A stretch of 64,000 nucleotides of DNA from assembly GCF_044797955.1 (NCBI RefSeq), contig NZ_CP085211.1, forward strand, positions 1,178,001 to 1,242,000, in the 5' to 3' direction. The notes under the pieces were generated by a model that saw only the letters and a list, made by a program, of their open reading frames with translations, made no database searches and was not told where the DNA came from. Shown here piece after piece: positions 36,393-46,198 of this stretch (the stretch's first letter is position 1; every line of letters starts with the position of its first letter). The translations under genes and the position numbers were made by a program. The stretch comes from Idiomarina seosinensis_A (GTDB lineage Bacteria; Pseudomonadota; Gammaproteobacteria; Enterobacterales; Alteromonadaceae).

Positions 36393-39008
36393 ATGGCTAT
36401 GTCACAAAAAGCAGCAAAATATCGTAACGATTATCAGGCACCACAATTTACCATTGAACAGGTCGATCTGACTTTTGAGTTGGACCCGCAGGATACCCGG
36501 GTTACCAATATTATGGTGGTTGAACGGCAGGGTGATCACCAGCAGCCACTGGTTTTAGATGGTGAATCGATTACTCTTGAGTCTCTGCAGCTTGATGGCC
36601 AGGCTGTACCGGAGCAGGACGTTACGATCAGTGACCAGCAGTTAACTATTGCGACCACTAAGTCACGTTTTACATTGACTGTTATTAACCGGATTAACCC
36701 CAGTACCAATAAAGCCCTCGAAGGCCTGTACCTGGCCGATAATACCTATTGTACCCAGTGCGAAGCTGAGGGCTTTAGGCGCATTACCTATTATTTAGAC
36801 CGGCCCGACGTGCTGGCTCGCTTTACCACCACGATAATTGCAGACAAAAATCAGTACCCGTTTTTACTGGCTAACGGTAATCTGCTGGACCAGCAGGACA
36901 AAGGCGAAAAACGTATTGCCAGCTGGCAGGATCCTTATCCGAAACCCAGCTACTTGTTCGCATTAGTGGCAGGTGACTTCGATGTACTGAGAGATACTTT
37001 CACTACCCGCGATGGCCGCGAAGTTAAGCTGGAGCTCTTTGTTGACAAGGGAAACCTGGACCGTTCCGAGCATGCTATAAGCTCATTAAAAAAGGCCATG
37101 AAATGGGACGAAGAACGCTTTAATCTGGTTTACGATTTGGATATTTATATGATCGTAGCCGTCGACTTCTTCAATATGGGGGCCATGGAAAATAAAGGCC
37201 TGAATGTTTTTAACGCAAAATATGTACTGGCTAACCCCTTAACTGCAACGGACCAGGATTTTCTTAATGTCGAGTCCGTTATTGGTCATGAATACTTCCA
37301 CAACTGGACCGGTAATCGGGTTACCTGCCGGGATTGGTTTCAGCTTAGCCTGAAAGAAGGATTAACGGTCTTTCGTGATCAGGAGTTTAGTTCTGATCTG
37401 GGTTCACGAGCCGTTAACCGAATTCAGGACGTAAAGATTATTCGCTCTCATCAGTTTACCGAAGATGCAAGCCCCATGGCGCATCCCATTCGACCGGACA
37501 AAGTACTGGAGATGAATAACTTTTATACGGTCACGGTTTACAACAAGGGCGCTGAAGTCATTCGCATGATCCATACCCTGCTGGGGGAAGAAAAGTTCCA
37601 GCACGGTATGCAGTGTTATATTGAACGCCACGATGGTCAGGCGGTTACCTGCGAAGACTTTATCAGTGCTATGGAGGATGCGAACCAGGTTGATTTTGGT
37701 CAGTTTCGACGTTGGTATTCGCAAGCGGGTACTCCACAAGTCAAAGCCCGGGTCGACTACCATAGCGCAAAGCAACAATTACAGATCCAGCTAAGTCAAA
37801 CCACACCTGCAACGCCCGGTCAGCCGGATAAAAAACCTTTTCATATTCCGGTGCGGTTGTCAGCGTTAACCCCCGAAGGCGAAGTAATTCAGCTAACTGA
37901 GTCGGTTTTGCAATTAACTGATGCCGAACAACAGTTTGTTATTAGTGGTGACTTTGCCAGCCAGCTTTCCGATTCGCAGCAGCCGGTGGTGTCCTTGTTT
38001 GACGATTTTTCAGCACCGGTTAAAGTTGAGCGCTCGATATCGACTGGTGAACTGCGCACCTTGATGGCTTTTGCGCCTGACCCGGTTAGTCGCTGGGACG
38101 CGTCTCAGCAACTGTTTGCCGGCTTGATACATCAGGCAATTGCCGCAGAGCAAAGCGTACAACTAGACCAGGATACCGCTAATGCCTGCCGCGCTTTGCT
38201 GCAAAGCGACAGTGACCCGGCGCTGACTGCACTGGCTTTGACGCTGCCCAATGCAGCGACGCTGGCTGATCAATATCAGACCATACCTGTTGAACAACTC
38301 AGTGATAATTTAAAGATGCTAAAGCGTCAGTTGGCTGAGGCGTTAAAGGAACCTATGTTGCAGAGCCATCAAAAAATTAGCCAGCAACTGGCCGCTAACG
38401 GTTACCAGCTGACCACCACTGATATTGGCCTGCGGCAATTGCGCCATACACTGCTTATTTATCTGGCTGAAGTTGTGAGCAACACCCGCTGGTTTGACGA
38501 ACTTTATCAGCAGGCAGATAACATGACTGATAGCCTGGCCCTGTTACAGGCCACGACCTGGGCACAAAACCCTGCGGCAGAGAGTTTGCTGCAACAGTTT
38601 GATAATCAGTGGCGGGGCGAAAAGCTGGTTATGGACAAATGGTTCCAGACCCAGGCTCTGGCTGACGTAAAAGGTACTGTAGAAAAAGTTCAGGCGTTGA
38701 TGGAGCATCCGGACTTCACTCTTGAGAATCCTAACCGGGTATACTCATTGCTGGCGGCATTTAGCCAAAACCTGGCGCAGTTCCATCGTGCCGATGGCGC
38801 GGGTTATCGTTTAGTAGGGGAGGTTATTCGCCAGCTAAATGATAAGAATCCACAGGTGGCTTCGCGCTTACTGACCGCATTCGTGTCATGGCAGCGCTAT
38901 GACAGCGACCGTCAGTTGATGATGAAGCATCAACTTGAGCAATTGCGGGAATTGCCAAACCTTGCCAGTGACTTGTTTGAAAAAGTTGAAAACAGTCTGG
39001 CTGCCTGA
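36393..39008 (+). CDS. pepN: Aminopeptidase N (PepN)
   Basis: An 871-residue cytosolic M1 metallo-aminopeptidase with broad specificity. The GAMEN exopeptidase motif is MGAMENKGLN and the zinc motif is HEYFHNWTGNRVT with the third ligand Glu 19 residues on (SLKEGL). The C-terminal ARM-like domain (DUF3458) is complete. Length matches E. coli PepN (870). It provides amino acids that the downstream glutamate dehydrogenase can use. A second ATG lies two codons inside. Confidence 0.96.
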   Translation: MAMSQKAAKYRNDYQAPQFTIEQVDLTFELDPQDTRVTNIMVVERQGDHQQPLVLDGESITLESLQLDGQAVPEQDVTISDQQLTIATTKSRFTLTVINRINPSTNKALEGLYLADNTYCTQCEAEGFRRITYYLDRPDVLARFTTTIIADKNQYPFLLANGNLLDQQDKGEKRIASWQDPYPKPSYLFALVAGDFDVLRDTFTTRDGREVKLELFVDKGNLDRSEHAISSLKKAMKWDEERFNLVYDLDIYMIVAVDFFNMGAMENKGLNVFNAKYVLANPLTATDQDFLNVESVIGHEYFHNWTGNRVTCRDWFQLSLKEGLTVFRDQEFSSDLGSRAVNRIQDVKIIRSHQFTEDASPMAHPIRPDKVLEMNNFYTVTVYNKGAEVIRMIHTLLGEEKFQHGMQCYIERHDGQAVTCEDFISAMEDANQVDFGQFRRWYSQAGTPQVKARVDYHSAKQQLQIQLSQTTPATPGQPDKKPFHIPVRLSALTPEGEVIQLTESVLQLTDAEQQFVISGDFASQLSDSQQPVVSLFDDFSAPVKVERSISTGELRTLMAFAPDPVSRWDASQQLFAGLIHQAIAAEQSVQLDQDTANACRALLQSDSDPALTALALTLPNAATLADQYQTIPVEQLSDNLKMLKRQLAEALKEPMLQSHQKISQQLAANGYQLTTTDIGLRQLRHTLLIYLAEVVSNTRWFDELYQQADNMTDSLALLQATTWAQNPAAESLLQQFDNQWRGEKLVMDKWFQTQALADVKGTVEKVQALMEHPDFTLENPNRVYSLLAAFSQNLAQFHRADGAGYRLVGEVIRQLNDKNPQVASRLLTAFVSWQRYDSDRQLMMKHQLEQLRELPNLASDLFEKVENSLAA

Positions 39009-39053
39009 AAATCACTTTATAAAAACGATAAAATTGCTGTGTGAGCCAAAGTC

Positions 39054-39281
39054 ATGAACTTAACTTATGAGTTTTCACTTTCGATGAGTTATCAGGAATT
39101 TATCGAGGTTTATTATGGCGGCGGCGCTCAGCAGTTGGTTGTAACGTCCACCGGCGGTAAGCGCGTGGCCATACCGGCCGGACGAATGGTTCCTTTTGTT
39201 GACTCCGCGGGAGTGCGGGGGTTATTTCGCCTGACCGTGGATAAAAATAACAAATTCGTTAACCTGGAACGCCTGCGTTAG
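39054..39281 (+). CDS. DUF2835 family protein
   Basis: A 75-residue beta-rich protein (YEFSLSMSYQEFIEVYYGGG, then GGKRVAIPAGRMVPFVDSAG and a VRGLFRLTVD strand). DUF2835 proteins are regularly found beside pepN and the large glutamate dehydrogenase in gammaproteobacteria, as here. Function unknown. Confidence 0.85.
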   Translation: MNLTYEFSLSMSYQEFIEVYYGGGAQQLVVTSTGGKRVAIPAGRMVPFVDSAGVRGLFRLTVDKNNKFVNLERLR

Positions 39282-39329
39282 CGGATACATACAACTATTA
39301 CAGCAAATGACGTTGAAAGGCCACGTTAA

Positions 39330-39374
39330 ATGTCCGACAATAACATCAGTCATAGATGGTCGGGGCGTGGGTAG
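39330..39374 (+). other. Possible 14-codon leader ORF upstream of gdhB
   Basis: ATG at 39330 preceded by GAAAGG at a 9-base spacing reads MSDNNISHRWSGRG and a TAG, ending 52 bases before gdhB. It may be a leader peptide or chance. There is no clear attenuator hairpin beside it. Confidence 0.2.
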
Positions 39375-39426
39375 CCAATGAGGCTTGCCTGCTGCGTTTC
39401 ACTTAAAAGCGAAGGACACTGCAATT

Positions 39427-42400
39427 ATGTCGCTGGTCGATGGTCAGTCTCCAGTTGTACTGGAAAAAGTCGTTGAATTAATAAAGAAAAAAGTTTCTTC
39501 CTCTCAATCCCACTTGATTCAGGACTTTGCCAAGCGCCTGTATCGCAATATTGCCTCTGATGACCTCAGCCATCGTAATGATAGTGATATGTACGGCGCT
39601 GTGCTGGGTTTGTGGCACAGCTTTAACGAATATAAGCCGGGCGATAAGGCACTGATTAAAGTTTATAACCCTGATGTGCCTAATGATGGCTGGGAATCAC
39701 CGCACACGGTCATCGAAATTATTCAGACTGACATGCCTTTTATGGTGGATTCAGTGCGCATGGCGTTACAGCGCATGGGGATCACCTCGCATCTGCTGTT
39801 GCACATGCCCATTAGCCACAAACGTGATGAAAATAATCAGGTAACGGAGTTACTGAAGCCCGGCACCCGTGGTGATAATCACGTCGACACGGTGTTCTTA
39901 ATTGAAATCGATCGCCAGACTAAAAAAGAAGAACTTAAAGCGATTCGTAAAGAACTGGTGTCGGTCATGGAAGAAGTGCGGCTGGCGGTAAGTGACTGGC
40001 AACCAATGCGCGAGCGGCTGAAAGCGGTGGCTGAAAAAGTCACTGGTGACGAATATCCCGGCTCTACCGAGAAGAAAGAAGAAATTCAACGCTTTTTGCG
40101 CTGGCTGGCCAATGATAACTTCACCTTAACAGGGTACCGCGCCTACGACCTTGAACCGATTGAAGGCGATTATAAACTCAAGCAGGTACCGGGCAGCAGT
40201 CTGGGCCTGATGCGCAACTCTGCCAGTGATGAAGGGCGGTTGATTTCGACGCTGCCTGAAGACGGTCGTGAGATAAGCCGTGATGATCGTGTCTTACTAC
40301 TGACAAAGACCAACGCTAAGTCGCGGGTTCACCGGCCTGCTTATTTCGATTATGTCGGCATTAAGCGATTTGATGAAAAGGGAGAAGTGGTTGGAGAAGA
40401 GCGCTTCATCGGTCTTTATTCGGCAAACTTTTACAATGACAGCGCACGCGACATTCCGTTAGTCAGCGACAAAATTAACCGGGTTATTGAAGACTCAGGG
40501 TTTGCTCTGCAATCTCACGCAGCAAAAGCAATCGTCAATATCCTGGAAACCTATCCACGTGACGAGATAGTCCAGGCCGACGAAACTGAGTTGCTGGAAG
40601 TTGCCGTAGGCGTTTTGCAAATGCAAGAGCGCGATATGACCCGGGTCTTTGTGCGTCGGGACATTTTTGGCCGCTATATGTCCGTTATGGTGTTTGTACC
40701 AAAAGAACGCTACAACACGATATTGCGCATTCGCACGCAAAAAATCCTGCAGCGTACGTTAAATACCGACCATGAGGTCGATTTTACAACTTACTTCTCA
40801 GAGAACTCTTTTGCCCGTACGCATTACACCGTCCGCCTTCGTGATCCACAACAGGAAGTCAATGTGAAAGAACTGGAACAAAACCTGATAGAAGCCGCAC
40901 GCACCTGGGAAGATAATTTTGATCGCATTGTTCATTCCACCTTTAGTGAAGCCAAAGCAACACAGCTGATAAAGCGTTATCTGAGTGCTTTCCCACGCTC
41001 TTATAAAGAAGAAATTCTGCCATCGGTTGCCATTTCGGATCTTAAACAACTGGAGTCTCTGGATGACAACCACAAACTGGGCATGTTGCTTTATCGTGCT
41101 CAGGAAGAAAAAGATGACAGTGCTCATTTGCGCCTGAAACTGTTTCATAAAGACGAACCAATACATCTGTCGGATGTACTACCAATGCTGGAAAACTTCG
41201 GTCTTCGCGTGATTGGCGAAAGTCCGTACCCGATCCGAACTGCGGACGGGGTGGTTTACTGGATTCTTGACTTCCAGATGATTCATACCGGCGGTTCGCT
41301 CGAACTGGAAACAACCCGTGAACTGTTCCAGGACGCTTTCGCTAAAGTCTGGGACCGTGAGCTGGAAGATGACGGTTTCAACCGCCTGGTTTTGGGTGCC
41401 GGGATGACGGGCCGGCAGGTGACTATCCTGCGCATGTTTGCCAAATATATGCGACAAATCGGTACTACCTTCAGCCAGAATTACATTGAAAGTACCTTCA
41501 GCAAGTATCCGTTACTTGCCAAGCTGGTGGTGAAGATGTTCTTTACCCGTTTCGAGCCGGGAATTAAAGGCACCGAGAAAAAGCTTGAAACCTTGCGTAA
41601 TCGCATAAGCGCCGAGCTGGACAATGTAGCCAACCTGGATGATGACCGCATCATTCGTCGGTACGTCGAGCTTATCGACGCTGCCTTGCGGACCAATTTT
41701 TTCCAGGCAGATGAGCAGGGCAACGACAAGCCATATATTTCGGTTAAGTTCCTTCCGGAATTAGTGCCGGAAATGCCACTGCCATTACCTAAGTATGAAA
41801 TTTTTGTTTATTCTCCACGGGTTGAAGGTGTTCACCTGCGAGGGGGCAAAGTTGCCCGCGGCGGGCTGCGCTGGTCTGATCGTCGCGAAGATTTCCGCAC
41901 CGAAGTTCTTGGCCTGGTTAAAGCCCAGCAGGTTAAAAACACCGTCATTGTCCCGGTCGGCGCCAAGGGCGGATTTATTTGTAAAGCTTTACCCGAGGAC
42001 CGCGAAGGCATGATGGCCGAGGGTAAAGAGTGTTATAAGACGTTTATTCGCGCCTTGTTGGATATCAGCGACAACATTATTGACGACGAGGTCGTGCCGC
42101 CGAAACAGGTGGTTCGCCACGACGATCCGGACCCTTACCTGGTAGTAGCTGCTGATAAAGGCACAGCGACCTTCTCAGATATTGCCAACAGTATCTCGGC
42201 CGAATACAACTTCTGGCTGGGCGATGCCTTTGCCTCGGGCGGTTCTGTTGGTTACGACCACAAGAAAATGGGTATCACAGCTCGTGGCGCCTGGGAGTCG
42301 GTAAAACGCCACTTCCGTGAGATGGGAATTGATTGCCAGACGACCGATTTTACCTGTGTCGGTATTGGTGACATGGGCGGTGATGTCTTTGGTAACGGGA

Positions 42401-44271
42401 TGTTACTGTCCAAACATATCCGCCTGCAGGCAGCATTTAACCACCTGCATATTTTTATTGACCCTGATCCGGATGCGGCCAGTTCCTGGAAAGAGCGAGA
42501 GCGGTTGTTTAACTTGCCGCGTTCCAGCTGGGAAGATTACAACAAAGACTTAATTTCTAAGGGCGGTGGTATATTTAACCGCAGCGCCAAGAGCATCACT
42601 TTAACGCCCGAAATGAAAAAGATGCTCGGTACAAAGAAAAAGACCCTGACACCGAACGAATTAATCAAGGCGTGCTTATGCATGCAGGTTGATTTGATTT
42701 GGAATGGAGGCATCGGTACCTATGTTAAAGCTCTGCAGGAAACCGACTCTGATGTCGGAGATCGCGCCAATGATGCGCTACGTGTTAATGGTGGCGAATT
42801 GCAGGCAAAAGTTGTCGGCGAAGGTGGCAATCTGGGCTTAACGCAGCTAGGCCGGATTGAATACGCGCAAAAAGGCGGGCGAATTAATACAGACTTTGTC
42901 GATAATGTCGGCGGTGTTGATTGTTCAGATAACGAAGTAAACATCAAAATTCTGCTTAACGGCCTGGTTAACAGCGGTGATTTAACCAAAAAACAGCGCG
43001 ACCAGTTGCTTTACGATATGACCGAAGAAGTCGCCGAAATTGTACTGGATGACTGTAACCTTCAGACTCAGTCGATTTCGGTTACCGCACTGCGTGGCGC
43101 TGATCAGTTAAAAGAGCTGCAACGCTTTATCCAGGAGCTGGAGCGCAATGGCGCCCTGAACCGTTCGCTGGAATTCTTGCCTTCTGATGACGAGCTGGCC
43201 GAACGTCAGGCGACCAATCAGGGACTGACACGTCCGGAACTATCCGTAATCACCGCCTACGGAAAAATGGTGTTGAAAGAACAGTTGATCACTGACGAGA
43301 TTACTCAGGATCCTTATCATTCACACGAACTGTTCATGTCATTCCCGAAACCTTTGCAGGAACGCTTTGCTGAAGCAATGGAATCACACCCGCTGAAAGG
43401 ACAAATTATTGCCACTAAACTGGCCAATAATATCGTCAATGACATGGGTCCAAACTTTGTGTTGCGTAAACAAGAAGCGACCGGTGCCTCGGTCGCTGAA
43501 GTGGCTTCTGCCTATGTAGTGGCACGTGAATGCTTCCGGGTAGAGGATTTAGGTGAGCAGATTGAAGCGCTCAACAACAAGGTCCCGGCCGAGTCGCAAA
43601 ATGAGATTTTGTTCCAGTTACGTCGTATGGTCCGGCGCGCTACACGCTGGTTCCTGCGGCACCGCAATCCGGACTTAAATGGCGTGCAGGAGCACATTGA
43701 TTTTTATATGCCGGCATTTGACGATTTGCGAGAAAATTGTCTGGACTACATGACGGATGACGAAGCGGAGGTGTTAAATAAATCGGCCGAAGCTTACCAA
43801 GAGTTAGGTTATCCGGCTGAATTAGCCAAGCGTGTTGCCTGTCTGAGTACAGTGTTCTCGGCAATGGATGTGGCTGAGATTGCTGCTGATACCGGCCAGA
43901 GTTTCTCAACAGTCGGGCATTTGTACTTCTACCTGGGCGCCAAACTGAATCTGCATTGGTTCCTTAACCAGATTAACAACCAGCCCGTGGCTAACCATTG
44001 GCAGGCGCTGGCTCGCGCGGCCTTCCGTGAAGAACTTGACTGGCAACAGCGGTCGCTGACGTTAGTGGTACTTAAATCAACCAGCGAAGCCAAAGACGCA
44101 GAGCAAAAACTGGATGAATGGATGGAGCAAAACGAAGCCTTATTGCAACGTTGGCAGGGTATGTTGTCAGATTTCCGCACGACTAAAAGCCACGAGTTTG
44201 CGAAGTTCTCTGTGGCTTTACGCGAGCTGATGTTACTGAGTCACAATTGTGCGCCTAAGGTGAGCCATTAG
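39427..44271 (+). CDS. gdhB: NAD-specific glutamate dehydrogenase, large (L-1600) type
   Basis: A 1614-residue enzyme that oxidatively deaminates glutamate to 2-oxoglutarate with NAD+. The N-terminal half carries ACT-like regulatory regions (about residues 1-700); the catalytic core lies at about 780-1190 with VARGGLRWSDRREDFRTEVL, KNTVIVPVGAKGGF with the substrate-binding Lys, and FTCVGIGDMGGDVFGNGMLL of the nucleotide fold. Length agrees with the Pseudomonas and Shewanella enzymes. ATG 39427 follows GAAGGA. It overlaps pyrD by one base. It points to growth on amino acids. Confidence 0.96.
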   Translation: MSLVDGQSPVVLEKVVELIKKKVSSSQSHLIQDFAKRLYRNIASDDLSHRNDSDMYGAVLGLWHSFNEYKPGDKALIKVYNPDVPNDGWESPHTVIEIIQTDMPFMVDSVRMALQRMGITSHLLLHMPISHKRDENNQVTELLKPGTRGDNHVDTVFLIEIDRQTKKEELKAIRKELVSVMEEVRLAVSDWQPMRERLKAVAEKVTGDEYPGSTEKKEEIQRFLRWLANDNFTLTGYRAYDLEPIEGDYKLKQVPGSSLGLMRNSASDEGRLISTLPEDGREISRDDRVLLLTKTNAKSRVHRPAYFDYVGIKRFDEKGEVVGEERFIGLYSANFYNDSARDIPLVSDKINRVIEDSGFALQSHAAKAIVNILETYPRDEIVQADETELLEVAVGVLQMQERDMTRVFVRRDIFGRYMSVMVFVPKERYNTILRIRTQKILQRTLNTDHEVDFTTYFSENSFARTHYTVRLRDPQQEVNVKELEQNLIEAARTWEDNFDRIVHSTFSEAKATQLIKRYLSAFPRSYKEEILPSVAISDLKQLESLDDNHKLGMLLYRAQEEKDDSAHLRLKLFHKDEPIHLSDVLPMLENFGLRVIGESPYPIRTADGVVYWILDFQMIHTGGSLELETTRELFQDAFAKVWDRELEDDGFNRLVLGAGMTGRQVTILRMFAKYMRQIGTTFSQNYIESTFSKYPLLAKLVVKMFFTRFEPGIKGTEKKLETLRNRISAELDNVANLDDDRIIRRYVELIDAALRTNFFQADEQGNDKPYISVKFLPELVPEMPLPLPKYEIFVYSPRVEGVHLRGGKVARGGLRWSDRREDFRTEVLGLVKAQQVKNTVIVPVGAKGGFICKALPEDREGMMAEGKECYKTFIRALLDISDNIIDDEVVPPKQVVRHDDPDPYLVVAADKGTATFSDIANSISAEYNFWLGDAFASGGSVGYDHKKMGITARGAWESVKRHFREMGIDCQTTDFTCVGIGDMGGDVFGNGMLLSKHIRLQAAFNHLHIFIDPDPDAASSWKERERLFNLPRSSWEDYNKDLISKGGGIFNRSAKSITLTPEMKKMLGTKKKTLTPNELIKACLCMQVDLIWNGGIGTYVKALQETDSDVGDRANDALRVNGGELQAKVVGEGGNLGLTQLGRIEYAQKGGRINTDFVDNVGGVDCSDNEVNIKILLNGLVNSGDLTKKQRDQLLYDMTEEVAEIVLDDCNLQTQSISVTALRGADQLKELQRFIQELERNGALNRSLEFLPSDDELAERQATNQGLTRPELSVITAYGKMVLKEQLITDEITQDPYHSHELFMSFPKPLQERFAEAMESHPLKGQIIATKLANNIVNDMGPNFVLRKQEATGASVAEVASAYVVARECFRVEDLGEQIEALNNKVPAESQNEILFQLRRMVRRATRWFLRHRNPDLNGVQEHIDFYMPAFDDLRENCLDYMTDDEAEVLNKSAEAYQELGYPAELAKRVACLSTVFSAMDVAEIAADTGQSFSTVGHLYFYLGAKLNLHWFLNQINNQPVANHWQALARAAFREELDWQQRSLTLVVLKSTSEAKDAEQKLDEWMEQNEALLQRWQGMLSDFRTTKSHEFAKFSVALRELMLLSHNCAPKVSH

Positions 44272-45287
44272 TGTACTCGTTAATAAGGCGTTGGTTTTTT
44301 GCACAGGATGCCGAGCGGTCCCATGATTTAGCGCTCGGCTTATTACGCAAAGGTGCCGGTACCCCGTTGTCGCTATTATGGCGGCAACGGCTGACTCCAA
44401 AAAAAGTCACTTTAATGGGACTGGAGTTTCCCAATCCTGTTGGCCTTGCTGCAGGACTTGATAAAAACGGCGTCTGCATCAAAGCCTTTTCACAGATGGG
44501 CTTTGGTTTTGTTGAAGTCGGTACCGTAACGCCAAAGCCGCAACCCGGTAACCCTAAGCCACGATTGTTTCGATTGCCGCAGGACCAGGCCATCATCAAC
44601 CGGATGGGATTTAATAATAATGGCGTTGACGCCTTAGTTAATCAGGTTAGAAAGGTAAAAGAGCAGGGCAGCGACACGGTTATTGGCATTAACATTGGTA
44701 AAAACAAAAGTACCGAGGAATCCGACGCACTGAATGATTACCTGATTTGCCTGAAAAAAGTCTATGCCGTTGCTGATTATGTCACGGTCAATATTTCATC
44801 ACCGAATACGCCCGGGCTGCGTAATTTTCAACATGGTGACGCCTTAAATCATTTGCTTGCCGGTATTAAAGATAAACAAAAGGCGCTGTCGGAAGAGCAT
44901 CAGCGTTATGTGCCGGTGGTGGTCAAAATAGCACCTGACCTAAGCGATGAAGAGATTAAGACTATGGCTGAAGCTTTTAATGGGCAACATATTGACGGCG
45001 TTATTGCGACCAACACTACCCTTGCCCGTGATGATTTAAAAGACGCTGAGCTTGCTGAGCAGGCGGGTGGTCTTAGTGGCCCGCCGGTGCGCGAACGAAG
45101 CACAGGCGTGATTAAGTCTTTGCGCCGGCATCTTTCTGAAGATATTCCTATTATTGGTGTCGGCGGTATTGACAGCACCACAGCAGCGCAGGAAAAGCTA
45201 AAAGCCGGTGCCAGTCTGGTGCAGCTGTATACCGGCTTTATCTATCATGGCCCCAAACTGGTTAAAGATCTTGTTAATGATTTGTAG
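44271..45287 (+). CDS. pyrD: Dihydroorotate dehydrogenase, class 2 (PyrD)
   Basis: Membrane-associated FMN enzyme that oxidizes dihydroorotate with quinone in pyrimidine synthesis. 338 residues against 336 in E. coli. Seen: amphipathic N-terminal helix for membrane binding, FPNPVGLAAGLDKNG, EVGTVTPKPQPGNPKPRLFR, NRMGFNN, VNISSPNTPGLR with the catalytic Ser, and IGVGGIDS. The GTG start is shared with the gdhB stop (TAGTG). pepN-pyrD-zapC is also the E. coli order. Confidence 0.96.
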   Translation: MYSLIRRWFFAQDAERSHDLALGLLRKGAGTPLSLLWRQRLTPKKVTLMGLEFPNPVGLAAGLDKNGVCIKAFSQMGFGFVEVGTVTPKPQPGNPKPRLFRLPQDQAIINRMGFNNNGVDALVNQVRKVKEQGSDTVIGINIGKNKSTEESDALNDYLICLKKVYAVADYVTVNISSPNTPGLRNFQHGDALNHLLAGIKDKQKALSEEHQRYVPVVVKIAPDLSDEEIKTMAEAFNGQHIDGVIATNTTLARDDLKDAELAEQAGGLSGPPVRERSTGVIKSLRRHLSEDIPIIGVGGIDSTTAAQEKLKAGASLVQLYTGFIYHGPKLVKDLVNDL

Positions 45288-45291
45288 CAAG

Positions 45292-45315
45292 GGCTTGCTG
45301 TCACAAGCCGCTTTT
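45292..45315 (+). terminator. Probable terminator after pyrD
   Basis: Stem GGCTTG / CAAGCC with loop CTGTCA, followed by GCTTTTAG, 4 bases past the stop. The T run is short, so termination may be partial. Confidence 0.55.
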
Positions 45316-45375
45316 AGTATTTTATCGTGTTAAGCACGTTGTATCCGACCAATAACGACCAAAAAAGGACTAATT

Positions 45376-45915
45376 TTGAGTGATGTTATGCAATGGTGCT
45401 GGGTCTATCAGCCCGAGCAGCAACGATTAGCGATAAATATCGGCGAAGATGAACTCTTTGTGTTGCCTTACAAACCGCAGCAGCTCATCAACATCGGCTT
45501 TAAGCAGCAACTTTTTTCAGTCGAAGATGCCGCGACCTATCAGCAACTGGTTGAAGCGCTGGAGCACTATGGTGCCGAGGTTTTTAAGGCTGAGCTGGAC
45601 GATATAGCACTGTGTGCCTTGGCCTGTTTGCGTTTTGGTTGCCCACAAATGCCGCAAAGCTGGCATTTTCAAAAATCGGACATCGAAAGCTGGGACAGTC
45701 AGCGCACTTTGTGTGAGTTAAACTCGGGGTTTGATCAGGGCGTTTTCCTGATTCTGGAAATTGATGATGAATTTGCCAGCTGTATGCTGTTGAATCCTTC
45801 CATGCAAATTTCCGCCATAAAGCGTCTAAAGCAATTTCAGGTGATTAAGGTACTGCACAATCGCTTATTGCCGGCCACCATTGATCTGGCGCAGTCGACA
45901 CAAAAGCTTGCTTAA
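45376..45915 (+). CDS. zapC: Cell-division protein ZapC
   Basis: A 179-residue cytosolic FtsZ-bundling protein, near the 180 residues of E. coli ZapC. The WCWVYQPEQQRLAINIGEDE start and CPQMPQSWHFQKSDIE middle match the family, as does the genome position after pyrD. TTG start at 45376 has AAAGGAC six bases upstream; ATG 45388 is the alternative. Confidence 0.88.
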   Translation: MSDVMQWCWVYQPEQQRLAINIGEDELFVLPYKPQQLINIGFKQQLFSVEDAATYQQLVEALEHYGAEVFKAELDDIALCALACLRFGCPQMPQSWHFQKSDIESWDSQRTLCELNSGFDQGVFLILEIDDEFASCMLLNPSMQISAIKRLKQFQVIKVLHNRLLPATIDLAQSTQKLA

Positions 45916-45954
45916 CCTAAGGGATTTTTTTACGAGAAATAACAACGGAAGAAT

Positions 45955-46031
<77 letters not shown>

Positions 46032-46044
46032 TCCGATGTGATGC

Positions 46045-46073
46045 ATAGTAGTGATCTTGCTCTGTTAACGCAA
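46045..46073 (-). promoter_or_regulatory. Promoter of the initiator tRNA
   Basis: On the minus strand TTGCGT (46068-46073) and TACTAT (46045-46050) are exactly 17 bases apart, ending 13 bases before the mature 5' end of the tRNA. Confidence 0.6.
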
Positions 46074-46151
46074 GCGTTATTTTACCTTTCCTGACTGTTC
46101 GGACAGTTCTTAATCAGTTCGGCGATTAATTCGACAAAGCGCCGGGTAGTA

Positions 46152-46180
46152 AAGACACCAGCCGCAGCCTTCTGTATAAT
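46152..46180 (+). promoter_or_regulatory. Probable promoter of rlmKL
   Basis: A perfect TATAAT (46175-46180) with a weak AAGACA -35 (46152-46157) at 17 bases. It lies only 18 bases before the first ATG, implying a very short leader or use of ATG 46217. Confidence 0.45.
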
Positions 46181-46198
46181 CACCGGCTATTAATCATT

